From Pseudomonas asplenii (GTDB lineage: Bacteria; Pseudomonadota; Gammaproteobacteria; Pseudomonadales; Pseudomonadaceae), in NCBI RefSeq assembly GCF_900105475.1, contig NZ_LT629777.1:3472001-3536000 (forward strand): a stretch of 64,000 bases of DNA, given 5' to 3'. Each line of letters opens with the position of its first letter. The stretch's first letter is position 1. Of the stretch, positions 46,773 through 55,110 are shown in pieces. Made by a program: the position numbers and the translations under genes. The notes beneath the pieces were generated by a model. It had not been told where the DNA came from and did not search any database. It worked only from the letters and a program-made list of their open reading frames with translations.

Positions 46773-48083
46773 TTAGGGGGTACGTGCCCCCTGGTTGATC
46801 CAGGCACCGATCAGGTCACGTTCCTGTTGGGTCATCTGGGTGATGTTGCCCAGTGGCATGATCTGGGTCGTGACGGCCTGGGCCTGGATGCGCGGGGCCA
46901 GTTGCTGGATCTGCTGCGGGGTGTCGAACATGATCCCGGCCGGGGCGCTGCTGAACAGCGGGCTGGTGGGTTTGGCCGAGTGGCAGACCGCACAACGTTC
47001 CTGAATAACGCTGTGAACCTTGTCGAAGGCGACCTCATTGGCCGCTGCAGCCGCTGCCGTCGGTTGGGGCGCCGGTGCACTGGCCTCAGTGGCCGGAGCT
47101 GGCTTGAGGCCGCCGCCGAGGGCGGTTTCCGGCAGCGGCTGGTACTCGATCTTCGTTGCCGCCTTGGCCGTTTCGGGCGTGGCAGGCATCGGTGCCGGGC
47201 CAGTGACATAAGCCAGGCAGATCATGCCCAGCGCTGCGACCGGCAAGGTCCAGGCGAACTTCTGGCTGTTGTGGCGGGTGTTGAAATAATGCCGTACCAG
47301 CACCGCCAGTACCGCGATCCCGGCCAGGATCAGCCAGTTGTACGGGCTGCCGTAGGTGCTGGGGAAGTGGTTGCTGATCATGATGAACAGCACAGGCAGG
47401 GTGAAGTAGTTGTTGTGTCGCGAGCGCAGCAGGCCCTTGGCCGGCAGGGACGGGTCCGGCGTGCGATTCTCGGCGATGGCTGCCACCAGGGCGCGTTGGG
47501 CCGGCATGATGATGCGGAACACATTGCCGACCATGATGGTGCCGATGATCGCCCCGACGTGCAGGTAGGCGCCACGGCCGCTGAATACCTTGCTCAATCC
47601 ATACGCCGCCGCGATCAGCAGTATGAACAGGAGCAGGCCGAGCAGGACCGGGCGCTTGCCCAGTGGTGAGTCGCAGAGAAAGTCATAGACGAACCAGCCG
47701 ACGACCAGGGCGCCGATGCCGATGGCGATGCCTTCGGCACCGCTCAGGCCGCTGCCGGGAGCGACCAGGTAGAGCAGGGGATTGGAGTAGAACACCACGC
47801 ACAGCAGGGCGACACCTGACATCCAGGTGAAGTAGGCTTCCCATTTGAACCAGTGCAGGTTCTCCGGCATGCTCGGTGGGGCCAGCTTGTATTTTTCCAG
47901 GTGGTAGATACCACCGCCGTGGATGGCCCAGAGGTCGCCGGCCAGGCCGCTTCGAGGGTTGACCCGGTTGAGGTTGTTTTCCAGCCAGACGAAATAGAAC
48001 GACGCGCCGATCCAGGCGACGCCGGTGATCATGTGAACCCAGCGCACGCTCAGGTTCAGCCATTCCAACAGATGTGCTTCCAC
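46773..48083 (-). CDS. puuD: PuuD, membrane-bound urate oxidase with C-terminal cytochrome c
   Basis: The protein has 436 residues. Eight or so membrane segments (from WLNLSVRWVHMITGVAWIGASFYFVW) make up the urate-hydroxylase part. A periplasmic Ala/Pro-rich linker leads to a cytochrome c domain with CAVCHSAKP (CxxCH). It oxidises urate to 5-hydroxyisourate and passes electrons to the respiratory chain rather than to oxygen directly. It depends on the Ccm system for its haem. The start is GTG 48083 with GAGAGG upstream. Confidence 0.92.
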   Translation of the reverse strand: MEAHLLEWLNLSVRWVHMITGVAWIGASFYFVWLENNLNRVNPRSGLAGDLWAIHGGGIYHLEKYKLAPPSMPENLHWFKWEAYFTWMSGVALLCVVFYSNPLLYLVAPGSGLSGAEGIAIGIGALVVGWFVYDFLCDSPLGKRPVLLGLLLFILLIAAAYGLSKVFSGRGAYLHVGAIIGTIMVGNVFRIIMPAQRALVAAIAENRTPDPSLPAKGLLRSRHNNYFTLPVLFIMISNHFPSTYGSPYNWLILAGIAVLAVLVRHYFNTRHNSQKFAWTLPVAALGMICLAYVTGPAPMPATPETAKAATKIEYQPLPETALGGGLKPAPATEASAPAPQPTAAAAAANEVAFDKVHSVIQERCAVCHSAKPTSPLFSSAPAGIMFDTPQQIQQLAPRIQAQAVTTQIMPLGNITQMTQQERDLIGAWINQGARTP

Positions 48084-48266
48084 AGTCTTTACCTCTCTCC
48101 TGTCGCTCTTTTGCAGAACGATCAGGCTTCTTCTTATTGAAAGACGGTGTGAAAACGTAGCCAGCGATGGCAGGACTGAACGAAAACCGCCGTGATGTCC
48201 GGGGTGAATAGGGTCACCGGGTATCCCGAGTCGGTTTCAGTGCGGCCTTGTCTGGCACAAGGGTTT

Positions 48267-48779
48267 TCACTCCGTCCGCTGGTGGGGGGCGAGGATCAAC
48301 CGCTCATCCTCTTGGAAAAAATGCTCATCGCAGTTGTTACCGCTGCCACTGCGATCAACCACCAGGAAGTCATCCCGCTTTTCGATCGTCAGCACCGGAT
48401 GGTGCCAGACGCCGCGATGGTAATTGATGCCCTGCCTGCCATTGGTGATGAAGGCGCGGACCAGACCCGATACCGGTGCATCGCCAAGTGGCGCGACCAC
48501 GATCAGAAAGGGGTTGCCGAGCAGCGGGATGAAAGCCTGGCTGCCCAGCGGATGGCGTTCGAGCATGCACACGGTCAGCGGCATCTCCAGCGCATCGGCG
48601 CGGAAGATGCTGATGATCGCCTTGTCGTCGGGCGTCGCGGTTTCTACCGTGGCCAGTCGATGGAAGCGCTGGGTCGAACCGTTGTTGATCATGAAGTGAT
48701 CGCTGCCGTCGGTTTCGATCACATCACCGAAAGGGGCGAAGGCTTCTTTGGTCAACGGTTCAATCGTCAGTGTGCGCAT
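48267..48779 (-). CDS. allA: Ureidoglycolate lyase
   Basis: The protein has 170 residues of the AllA cupin fold (FAPFGDVIETDGSDHFMINNG, then INYHRGVWHHPVL). It splits ureidoglycolate to glyoxylate and urea, the last step before Gcl. ATG 48779 is chosen over the longer frame, which runs into a REP hairpin. The 183-base gap to puuD holds no clear signal. Confidence 0.93.
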   Translation of the reverse strand: MRTLTIEPLTKEAFAPFGDVIETDGSDHFMINNGSTQRFHRLATVETATPDDKAIISIFRADALEMPLTVCMLERHPLGSQAFIPLLGNPFLIVVAPLGDAPVSGLVRAFITNGRQGINYHRGVWHHPVLTIEKRDDFLVVDRSGSGNNCDEHFFQEDERLILAPHQRTE

Positions 48780-48821
48780 GCTGTTCTTCTGTTCTCGAAA
48801 TTTTTGGTTATGGCGTGATCT

Positions 48822-48865
48822 TGTAGGAGCTGGCAAGTCGGATCGCCGCATCGCCAGCTCCTACA
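48822..48865 (-). repeat. REP hairpin between alc and allA
   Basis: TGTAGGAGCTGGC (48822-48834) pairs with GCCAGCTCCTACA (48853-48865); the 18-base loop region includes most of AGTCGGATCGCCGCATCGCC (48836-48855). It is inside the puuE-uraD-alc-allA run, so the operon RNA would carry a strong stem here. Confidence 0.75.
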
Positions 48866-48879
48866 CAAGGGCGCGTGCG

Positions 48880-49875
48880 TTACTTCGCGACCTTGCCCAG
48901 CAACCGCAGGCGGCTCACGCCACCATCCGGGAACACATTCAGGCGGATGTGGGTGATCGGACCCAATGCCTTGATCTGCTCGGCGAAGGTATGTTCGGCG
49001 TGCATCTCCAGCTTCTGGCTCGGCAGCAGTTCGCGCCAGAACAGACTCTGGGTTTCGATCTGGCTGTCGGTGCCGCCCTTGACGAAGGCGGCCTGGATCG
49101 AGCAACTGTCAGGGTAGTTACCCTTGAAGTGCAGGGTGTCGACGATGATCTTCTCGATCTCGCCCGGATGCCCGAGGGCGACGATCACCCAGTCATTGCC
49201 CGGTGTACGCCGACGGGCAGTTTCCCAACCGTCGCCCATGTTGACGCCACGGCCCGGGTTGAGGATGTTGCTCATGCGCCCGAAGTGTTCGTCGGAGCAG
49301 GCCAGGGCCCGGCCGCCGTTCAGCGCGGCAGCGAGGTCGATCTGCTCGTTGTCGCCCACCGCCGACCAGTCGCGGTACGGAATGCCATGCACCCGCAGGC
49401 GGGCCACGCCGCCGTCCGGGTAGATGTTGAAACGCAGGTGGCTGAAGTGTTGCTCGTTGCTGATTTCATGGTAGTGGTGGCTGTTGCCCTGCAGCTCGAC
49501 GGCTGGCAGCACCTCGACCCACTGGGTATTGTCATCCGGCTCGCCTTCGCTCAGGAAGCAGGCCTCCAGCGACGCCGATGGCGGGTAGTTGCCGGTGAAG
49601 AACGAGGTGTCGATGTCCACGCCCTTGATCGAGCCGGGCACGCCCAGGCGGATCACTGCGCTGTCATAGCCTTCGAAACGCTTGCGGCGCGACTCCCAGC
49701 CATCCATCCACTTGCCGTTGTCATCGAACACGCCTTCCTTCCAGACCGCCGGAGTCGGCTGGAACAGGCGGTTGGCATCGGCGAACCAGTCGTCGGTGAC
49801 GGAAATGATTCGGGTGCCCAGGCGGGCGTCGGCCAGGTTGACGAATTTTTCGAAAGGTGCGGCGTAAGCTTTCAT
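48880..49875 (-). CDS. alc: Allantoicase
   Basis: The protein has 331 residues, the normal length. Two related jelly-roll repeats are visible: the ends [16 protein letters not shown] and [14 protein letters not shown], and [13 protein letters not shown] and [13 protein letters not shown], mirror each other. It hydrolyses allantoate to ureidoglycolate and urea. It lies between uraD and allA. Confidence 0.95.
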   Translation of the reverse strand: MKAYAAPFEKFVNLADARLGTRIISVTDDWFADANRLFQPTPAVWKEGVFDDNGKWMDGWESRRKRFEGYDSAVIRLGVPGSIKGVDIDTSFFTGNYPPSASLEACFLSEGEPDDNTQWVEVLPAVELQGNSHHYHEISNEQHFSHLRFNIYPDGGVARLRVHGIPYRDWSAVGDNEQIDLAAALNGGRALACSDEHFGRMSNILNPGRGVNMGDGWETARRRTPGNDWVIVALGHPGEIEKIIVDTLHFKGNYPDSCSIQAAFVKGGTDSQIETQSLFWRELLPSQKLEMHAEHTFAEQIKALGPITHIRLNVFPDGGVSRLRLLGKVAK

Positions 49876-49953
49876 TTTTCTTGTCTGCCTTTGAGCAAGT
49901 GGCTGGGGATATTCACCTGGTCCTGGACACCCGCGGCGCCGGGACCTGGCGCG

Positions 49954-50469
49954 CTATAGGGTCATTAAGCGGAACAGGGCGATCTTGTTGATTTCGGCCA
50001 GCGCGCACTTGAACTCGGTGTCCACCGGGTTGTGGATGCGCGCTTCGAACGCAGCGAGGATCTGCTGCCGGTCGCTGCCTTTGACCGCCATGATGAAGGG
50101 AAACTTGAACTTGGCCTTGTAGGCTTCGTTCAACTCGGTGAAGCGCTGGAACTCTTCGGCCGTGCATTGATGAATACCGGCGCCGGCCTGTTCATGGGTG
50201 CTGGCTTCGGTCAGTTGGCCCTGGATCGCGGCTTTGCCGGCCAGGTCCGGGTGGGCGTTGATCAGCGCCAACTGGCTGGCATGATCGGCGCTCAACAGGA
50301 TATCGCTCATGCGCTGGTGCAGCGTTTCGACCTGGTCGATCGTCGTGTCCTGGCCCAGGTCGAAGGCCTTTTCGGCGACCCAGGGCGAGTGTTCGTAGAT
50401 ATCGGCGAACGCTGCGACGAAGGCTGCGCGATCCAGGGTCGATGGCGTGAGGGTCTGGAACACGGTCAT
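49954..50469 (-). CDS. uraD: OHCU decarboxylase
   Basis: The protein has 171 residues, helical. The conserved HPDLAGKAAIQGQLTEASTHEQAGAG region with the catalytic His is present, as is KFKFPFIMAVKG. It turns 2-oxo-4-hydroxy-4-carboxy-5-ureidoimidazoline into S-allantoin. ATG 50469 overlaps the puuE stop (ATGA). Confidence 0.95.
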   Translation of the reverse strand: MTVFQTLTPSTLDRAAFVAAFADIYEHSPWVAEKAFDLGQDTTIDQVETLHQRMSDILLSADHASQLALINAHPDLAGKAAIQGQLTEASTHEQAGAGIHQCTAEEFQRFTELNEAYKAKFKFPFIMAVKGSDRQQILAAFEARIHNPVDTEFKCALAEINKIALFRLMTL

Positions 50470-51392
50470 TGTGCCGGCTCCTGGTAAGGGTGGGTGGCGT
50501 GCCAGTGGCGGGCGATATCCACCCGGCGAGTGAACCAGACCTGGTCGAAACCCTTCACGTATTCGAGGAAACGCTGCAGCGAGGCCAGGCGCGCCGGGCG
50601 GCCGATCAGTCGGCAGTGCAGGCCGATGGAAAGCATTTTCGGTGCCTCGGCACCCTCGGCGTAGAGCACGTCGAACGCGTCCTTGAGGTACTGGTAGAAG
50701 TCATCGCCCTGGTTGAAACCCTGCACCTGGGTGAAACGCATGTCGTTGGTGTCGAGGGTGTAGGGGATCACCAGGTGCGGCTTGCCGGTCGGGTTGTTCG
50801 GTTCCCAGTAGGGCAGGTCGTCGTCGTAGGTGTCGCAGTCGTAGAGGAAGCCGCCTTCTTCCATCACCAGCCGACGGGTGTTCGGACCGGTGCGGCCGGT
50901 GTACCAGCCCAGTGGGCGTTCGCCGCTGATCTCGGTGAGGATGCGGATGGCCTCGAGCATGTGCTCGCGCTCTTTTGCCTCGTCCATGTACTGGTAGTCG
51001 ATCCAGCGGTAGCCGTGGCTGCAGATTTCGTGGCCGGCCTCGACCATGGCGCGGATGACATCCGGGTGGCGTTGGGCGGCCATGGCCACGGCGAAGATCG
51101 TCAGCGGGATATCGAATTGCTTGAACAGCTTGAGAATCCGCCAGACGCCGGCGCGGCTGCCATACTCATAGAGCGACTCCATGCTCATGTTGCGCTGGCC
51201 CTGCAGGGGCTGCGCCGCGACCATTTCCGAGAGGAAGGCTTCGGACTCCTTGTCGCCGTGCAGGATATTGCGCTCGCCGCCTTCCTCGTAGTTGAGCACG
51301 AAGGACAAGGCGATACGGGCGTTGCCCGGCCAGTGGGGATGAGGAGGGTTACTGCCGTAACCGATCAGGTCGCGTGGGTAGTCAGCGCTCAC
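50466..51392 (-). CDS. puuE: Allantoinase, polysaccharide-deacetylase type
   Basis: The protein has 308 residues from GTG 51392 (AAGGAAG upstream). It belongs to the metal-independent allantoinase PuuE, of NodB/deacetylase fold (ISFVLNYEEGGERNI, EICSHGYRWIDYQ). It opens allantoin to allantoate. First gene of the puuE-uraD-alc-allA run, under the operator at 51471-51480. Confidence 0.94.
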   Translation of the reverse strand: MSADYPRDLIGYGSNPPHPHWPGNARIALSFVLNYEEGGERNILHGDKESEAFLSEMVAAQPLQGQRNMSMESLYEYGSRAGVWRILKLFKQFDIPLTIFAVAMAAQRHPDVIRAMVEAGHEICSHGYRWIDYQYMDEAKEREHMLEAIRILTEISGERPLGWYTGRTGPNTRRLVMEEGGFLYDCDTYDDDLPYWEPNNPTGKPHLVIPYTLDTNDMRFTQVQGFNQGDDFYQYLKDAFDVLYAEGAEAPKMLSIGLHCRLIGRPARLASLQRFLEYVKGFDQVWFTRRVDIARHWHATHPYQEPAQ

Positions 51393-51470
51393 TGCAGTCT
51401 TCCTTCTTGTTCGAGTTGGCGGTTACGTGGCGTCCCGGCCAGGTCGGGCAGCATCACGATGATAAGTTAA

Positions 51471-51480
51471 TTGTATACAA
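51471..51480 (-). promoter_or_regulatory. TTGTATACAA operator of puuE
   Basis: Perfect 10-base palindrome TTGTATACAA, 79 bases before the puuE GTG, identical to the gcl operator. It is flanked by GATAAG and CTTTATC, which extend the symmetry imperfectly with a 3-base offset. Confidence 0.65.
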
Positions 51481-51654
51481 CTTTATCGGATATTTGTAAT
51501 CCGGATTTTTCCCATCTCATTCGAATTTCGTCGGTTATACGGGTGGTTTAAAAATTGTCCAGTTGGTCAGCTAATTGACTCAAGGTCGTCTATCAACAAG
51601 GTTCTGTCAAGATTCAAGAGGACTGCTCCCTACCCGGAAAAACGTAAAATTTAT

Positions 51655-51664
51655 TGTGTACAAT
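51655..51664 (+). promoter_or_regulatory. TTGTGTACAA operator-like site of uraH
   Basis: One mismatch to TTGTATACAA, 133 bases before the uraH ATG. Its right half plus the next base (TACAAT, 51660-51665) could be a -10 box, in which case the protein would cover the promoter; no good -35 was found. Confidence 0.5.
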
Positions 51665-51796
51665 TTTCAATGGAAGTGTCTTAATCATTTCATCGTCGCA
51701 CTGCCTAGGTGTTTCCAGGCGGTTCGATTTCTCATTCACTGACTCCGGGAGGCGCGAAACCCGGTCTGCCACAAGGTGGGCGGGTGCGCAGACGCA

Positions 51797-52150
51797 ATGG
51801 GACGTTTGACTACGCATGTTTTGGATGCCGCGCATGGCTGCCCCGGCAGCTCGATCAGGATCGAGTTGTATCGGGTCGAGGGTGCCGCGTTGGAGCTGGT
51901 TGCCGAGGTCTTGACCAATAGCGATGGCCGCTGCGACACGCCGCTGCTGCAAGGGGATGACTACCGCTCCGGGGTCTATCAGTTGCAATTTCATGCCGGT
52001 GACTACTATCGGGCCCGTGGCGTGACGCTGCCGGAGCCGGCTTTTCTCGATGTGGTGGTGCTGCGTTTCGGCATCAGCGCCGAGCAGGAGCACTATCACG
52101 TTCCCTTGCTGATTTCGCCCTACAGCTATTCGACCTATAGAGGAAGTTAG
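51797..52150 (+). CDS. uraH: 5-Hydroxyisourate hydrolase (transthyretin-like)
   Basis: The protein has 117 residues. The start GRLTTHVLDAAHGCPG with the catalytic His, the HYHVPLLISP stretch and the C-terminal YRGS tetrapeptide define HIUase. It hydrolyses the 5-hydroxyisourate made by PuuD to OHCU, the UraD substrate. ATG 51797 is chosen; a GTG at 51776 would add seven residues of no known use. It is divergent from puuE. Confidence 0.94.
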   Translation: MGRLTTHVLDAAHGCPGSSIRIELYRVEGAALELVAEVLTNSDGRCDTPLLQGDDYRSGVYQLQFHAGDYYRARGVTLPEPAFLDVVVLRFGISAEQEHYHVPLLISPYSYSTYRGS

Positions 52151-52190
52151 ATCCTCCCGGGTACTGCGCAAGCACTTCTTCGTTTCTCTT

Positions 52191-52217
52191 GCCCGCTCAC
52201 ACTGCGGGCCTTTTTTT
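52191..52217 (+). terminator. Intrinsic terminator of uraH
   Basis: GCCCGC (52191-52196), 7-base loop, GCGGGC (52204-52209), then C and seven T (52211-52217). A standard rho-independent structure 40 bases after the uraH stop. Confidence 0.85.
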
Positions 52218-52292
52218 GCCCGGTTGTTGTGTAGGGCTCTCGGGCCCTTTCGCGCCGAACCGCCGCGAAAGGGCCATCACTTGATGCGCGCT

Positions 52293-52919
52293 CTACCGGC
52301 TCAGCAGGGACGCCGCTCCCGCCCCACTGAACAACCCGGCACTGACCCGGTTGAACCAGCTATGCCCCTTGCCACTGCGCAGGTACTTCGCCGCTCCATG
52401 GGCGCCCAGGCCGTAGGTCAGCTTGCACAGCAGGTCGAGCACGGTCCAGGTGGCGATCATCACCAGCAACTGGCCGAGGAACGGCTGGTCGGCCTTGAGA
52501 AACTGCGGCAGGAAGGCGGCAAAGAACAGGATGTCCTTGGGATTGCTCGCGCCCAGCACGAAAGCGCGCCCAAACAGGGCACGAAAGCGTGGCGCCGGTG
52601 CAGCATCGGGCACATTGGCCGCCCTGGCCGGCTGTCGCGACTGCTGCCAGCTCTGCCAGGCGAGGTAGAACAGGTACAGTGCGCCGACGACCTTCAGCGT
52701 GCTGAACAGTTGCTCCGAGGCCAGCAGCAGGGCGCCCAGGCCCAGTGCCGAAGCGCTGAGCAGGCAGATCGAGGCACTGACACCGCCGAGAAAGGCCGAA
52801 TACGAACGGCGCAATCCGTAGTTCAGGCTGTTGCTGATCATCAGCAGCGACAGCGGTCCGGGGATAAGGATCACCACCAGCGCGGCGGCGCTGAACAACA
52901 ACCAGGTTTCCAGACTCAT
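52293..52919 (-). CDS. LysE/RhtB-family amino-acid exporter
   Basis: The protein has 208 residues and six membrane segments. The N-terminal LVVILIPGPLSLLMISNSLNYGLRRSYSAFLGG is the family signature. It exports amino acids or related compounds; the substrate is unknown. It lies between the convergent uraH and the AzgA-type permease and looks monocistronic. Confidence 0.88.
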   Translation of the reverse strand: MSLETWLLFSAAALVVILIPGPLSLLMISNSLNYGLRRSYSAFLGGVSASICLLSASALGLGALLLASEQLFSTLKVVGALYLFYLAWQSWQQSRQPARAANVPDAAPAPRFRALFGRAFVLGASNPKDILFFAAFLPQFLKADQPFLGQLLVMIATWTVLDLLCKLTYGLGAHGAAKYLRSGKGHSWFNRVSAGLFSGAGAASLLSR

Positions 52920-52980
52920 CAGGTTTTTCCCTTGTGTGCAAAAGCCCCATCGGAACGGGGCCGCTAGTAGCCGGGTTCTC

Positions 52981-54330
52981 TTACAGGAAGATGAACTTGG
53001 CGATGAAAATGACGCACAGTACCCACAGGCTGACGGAGATGTCCTTGAACTTGCCGGTCCCTGCCTTGAGCGCCACGTAGGTGATGAAGCCCAGGGCGAT
53101 CCCGTCGGCGACCGAGAACGTCAGTGGCATCATGATCGCGGTGATGATCGCCGGAATGCTCTCCGTCGCCTCTTCCCACTCGATATGCGCCAGGCTGCCC
53201 ATCATCAGCATCGCCACGTAAATCAGTGCACCCGCAGTCGCGTACGCAGGGATCATGCCAGCCAGCGGGGCAAAGAACATCGCTGCCACGAACAGTATGC
53301 CTACAGTAACAGCGGTCAGACCAGTCCGACCACCTGCGGCTACCCCCGCAGCACTTTCCACGTAACTGGTGACCGGCGGAACACCCACCACCGCACCGAA
53401 GACACTGGAAACGCTGTCGGCCTTCATGGCGCGCGACAGGTTTTCGATGCGACCGTCGGCGTTGGCCAGACCGGCCCGCTGGGCGACGCCCATCAACGTC
53501 CCGGCGGTGTCGAACATGTGCACGAAGAGAAAGGCCAGGACCACGCTGATCATGCTGACATTGAATACGCCCGCCAGATCCATGGCCATCCAGGTCGGCG
53601 CAAGGCTCGGTGGGGTGGAAAAGATCCCGTGGTATTGCACCAGGCCCAGACTCCAGCCGATCAGGGTGACGCTGATGATGCTGATCAGGATGGCGCCGAA
53701 TACCCGGTGGTAGCTGAGGATCGCGATCATCAGGAAACACACGGCGGCCAGCAGCGGCCCAGGCTCGTGCAGTGCGCCGAGGCGGATCAGGGTGGCAGTG
53801 CTGGCGACGACGATACCGGCGGTTTTCAGGCCGATGAGACCGAGGAACAGTCCGACCCCGGCGCCCATGGCATGACGCAGGCTGACCGGAATGCTGTTGA
53901 GCAACCATTCACGGACCCGCGACAGGGTCAGAGCCATGAACAGCACGCCGGAAATGAACACCGCTCCGAGGGCGGCTTCCCAGTGGTAGCCCATGGTGCC
54001 GACCACGGTGTAGGTGAAGAAGGCATTGAGCCCCATGCCGGGTGCCAGGCCCACTGGCCAGTTGGCGTAGAGGCCCATCAGCAGGCAGCCGAGGGCGGCG
54101 GCGATGCAGGTGGCGACGAAGGCCGCTCCATGGTCGATACCGGCATCGGCCATGATGTTGGGGTTGACGAAGATGATGTAGGCCATGGTGATGAATGTGG
54201 TCACCCCGGCGATCAGTTCGGTTTTCACCGTGGTGCCATGCAGTCTGAGGCGGAACAGGCGTTCCAGCAGACCCGTGCTTGCGGGCGGCGAGAGATCCAG
54301 CGTGGGTGCTTCGGATTTGCGGCTTTCCAC
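52981..54330 (-). CDS. AzgA-type (NCS2) purine permease
   Basis: The protein has 449 residues and about 13 membrane segments. GVTTFITMAYIIFVNPNI near the N-terminus, LAPGMGLNAFFTY, FLFVHMFDTAGTL and GVPPVTSYVESAAGVAAGGRTGL are typical of adenine/guanine/hypoxanthine permeases. GTG 54330 has GAGGAG 7 bases upstream; the longer frame to 54693 crosses the promoter and is rejected. The upstream TTGTATACAA joins it to the purine genes. Confidence 0.92.
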   Translation of the reverse strand: MESRKSEAPTLDLSPPASTGLLERLFRLRLHGTTVKTELIAGVTTFITMAYIIFVNPNIMADAGIDHGAAFVATCIAAALGCLLMGLYANWPVGLAPGMGLNAFFTYTVVGTMGYHWEAALGAVFISGVLFMALTLSRVREWLLNSIPVSLRHAMGAGVGLFLGLIGLKTAGIVVASTATLIRLGALHEPGPLLAAVCFLMIAILSYHRVFGAILISIISVTLIGWSLGLVQYHGIFSTPPSLAPTWMAMDLAGVFNVSMISVVLAFLFVHMFDTAGTLMGVAQRAGLANADGRIENLSRAMKADSVSSVFGAVVGVPPVTSYVESAAGVAAGGRTGLTAVTVGILFVAAMFFAPLAGMIPAYATAGALIYVAMLMMGSLAHIEWEEATESIPAIITAIMMPLTFSVADGIALGFITYVALKAGTGKFKDISVSLWVLCVIFIAKFIFL

Positions 54331-54448
54331 AGCAGTACTCCTCGGGAGTTTTATTGTTATTTCCAGGGCCGGGCACGTTGCCGTGGGCAGCGGCTCTTTG
54401 AGGGAGTGCGGTTTTTTGACCATAAGGTCAGGAATTTGCACGAGGTGA

Positions 54449-54476
54449 ATTATGCTTTTGTATACAAAGAAAGCAA
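54449..54476 (-). promoter_or_regulatory. Promoter and TTGTATACAA operator of the AzgA-type permease
   Basis: On the minus strand TTGCTT (54476-54471), 16 bases, CATAAT (54454-54449). The perfect palindrome TTGTATACAA (54467-54458) lies between the two boxes, so a bound protein would block RNA polymerase. It is about 120 bases before the GTG start. Confidence 0.6.
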
Positions 54477-54544
54477 ATAATGTTTTTGATGGTGTGTGCG
54501 ATATTTCGTCGGGACGGGCTATATGGATTGCTGCTCTATTGCTG

Positions 54545-54578
54545 GAAGCTTCGCGGGCAAGTCGGATCGCCAAGCTTC
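54545..54578 (-). repeat. REP-like hairpin after marR
   Basis: GAAGCTT (54545-54551) and AAGCTTC (54572-54578) flank GGGCAAGTCGGATCGCC, the same inner sequence as in the REP elements at 46728 and 48836. It lies 8 bases after the marR stop. Confidence 0.6.
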
Positions 54579-54586
54579 TAGCGCTA

Positions 54587-55027
54587 TCAGGCCTGGCGAC
54601 TGTCGCCCAAGGCCCGATTGACCGCCATCCAGCCATCCACCGCCGCCTCGCCAGCCTGGGCAAAGGCTTTCTGCAGCAGCTTGACCTGCTCACGGCGCAG
54701 CGACTCCTCCAGGCTGGCCCCCTCGACGGTCAGGCACAGCAGGCGTTTGCGCTTGTCGGTTGGCGAGGCAAGGCTCTGCACCAGGCCCATCTCGGTCAAC
54801 TGGCGCAACGGCATGTTCAGCGCCTGCTTGCTGACGCCCAGCCGATCCAGCAGTTCCTTGACGCTCAGGTCCGGGTAACGGCCGATAAAAAACACGATCC
54901 GCTGGTGCACCCGACTCAGGCCGCGACGTTCGAGCATTTCGTCGGCCTTGGCGGTGAACGCCTGATAGCCGAAGAAGAATGCCTCCATGGCGTCCTGCTG
55001 GGTATTGGAGTTTTTAAGGTCAAGCAT
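54587..55027 (-). CDS. MarR-family regulator
   Basis: The protein has 146 residues with a winged-helix core (DLSVKELLDRLGVSKQALNMPLRQLTEMGLVQSLASPTDKRKRLLCLT). It is divergent from a PLP-dependent aminotransferase, with operator-like repeats between them, and so probably controls that gene and itself. The ligand is unknown. Confidence 0.9.
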   Translation of the reverse strand: MLDLKNSNTQQDAMEAFFFGYQAFTAKADEMLERRGLSRVHQRIVFFIGRYPDLSVKELLDRLGVSKQALNMPLRQLTEMGLVQSLASPTDKRKRLLCLTVEGASLEESLRREQVKLLQKAFAQAGEAAVDGWMAVNRALGDSRQA

Positions 55028-55028
55028 A

Positions 55029-55080
55029 TTGACGTATTGATCCGTGTCGTCGTAATTTCGGTCAACCAGTTTGACGTATT
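55029..55080. promoter_or_regulatory. Operator repeats between marR and the aminotransferase gene
   Basis: TTGACGTATT occurs at 55029-55038 and again at 55071-55080, exactly 42 bases apart. GTCAACCAGTTTGAC (55061-55075) is an inverted repeat with GTCAA/TTGAC arms 5 bases apart, the usual size of a MarR dimer site. The whole marR-aminotransferase gap is only 83 bases. Confidence 0.6.
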
Positions 55081-55110
55081 TTTCTCTGACTTCGCTACCG
55101 GTGACCTGCC

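Larger units (their letters stand above)
51393..51796. promoter_or_regulatory. 404-base divergent control region, puuE/uraH
   Basis: Gene-free and AT-rich in its centre (about 51460-51680). It contains two GTATAC-type operators, one near each gene, and no supported open frame. Small frames predicted here run into uraH or overlap it antisense and have no support. Confidence 0.6.

Noticed and set aside
51614..52171. 185-codon antisense frame over uraH
   Set aside because: It runs opposite a well-supported HIUase gene and through its promoter; no support.
54331..54693. 121-codon N-terminal extension of the AzgA-type permease
   Set aside because: It would cross the TTGTATACAA promoter and part of marR; GTG 54330 with GAGGAG upstream fits the family length.
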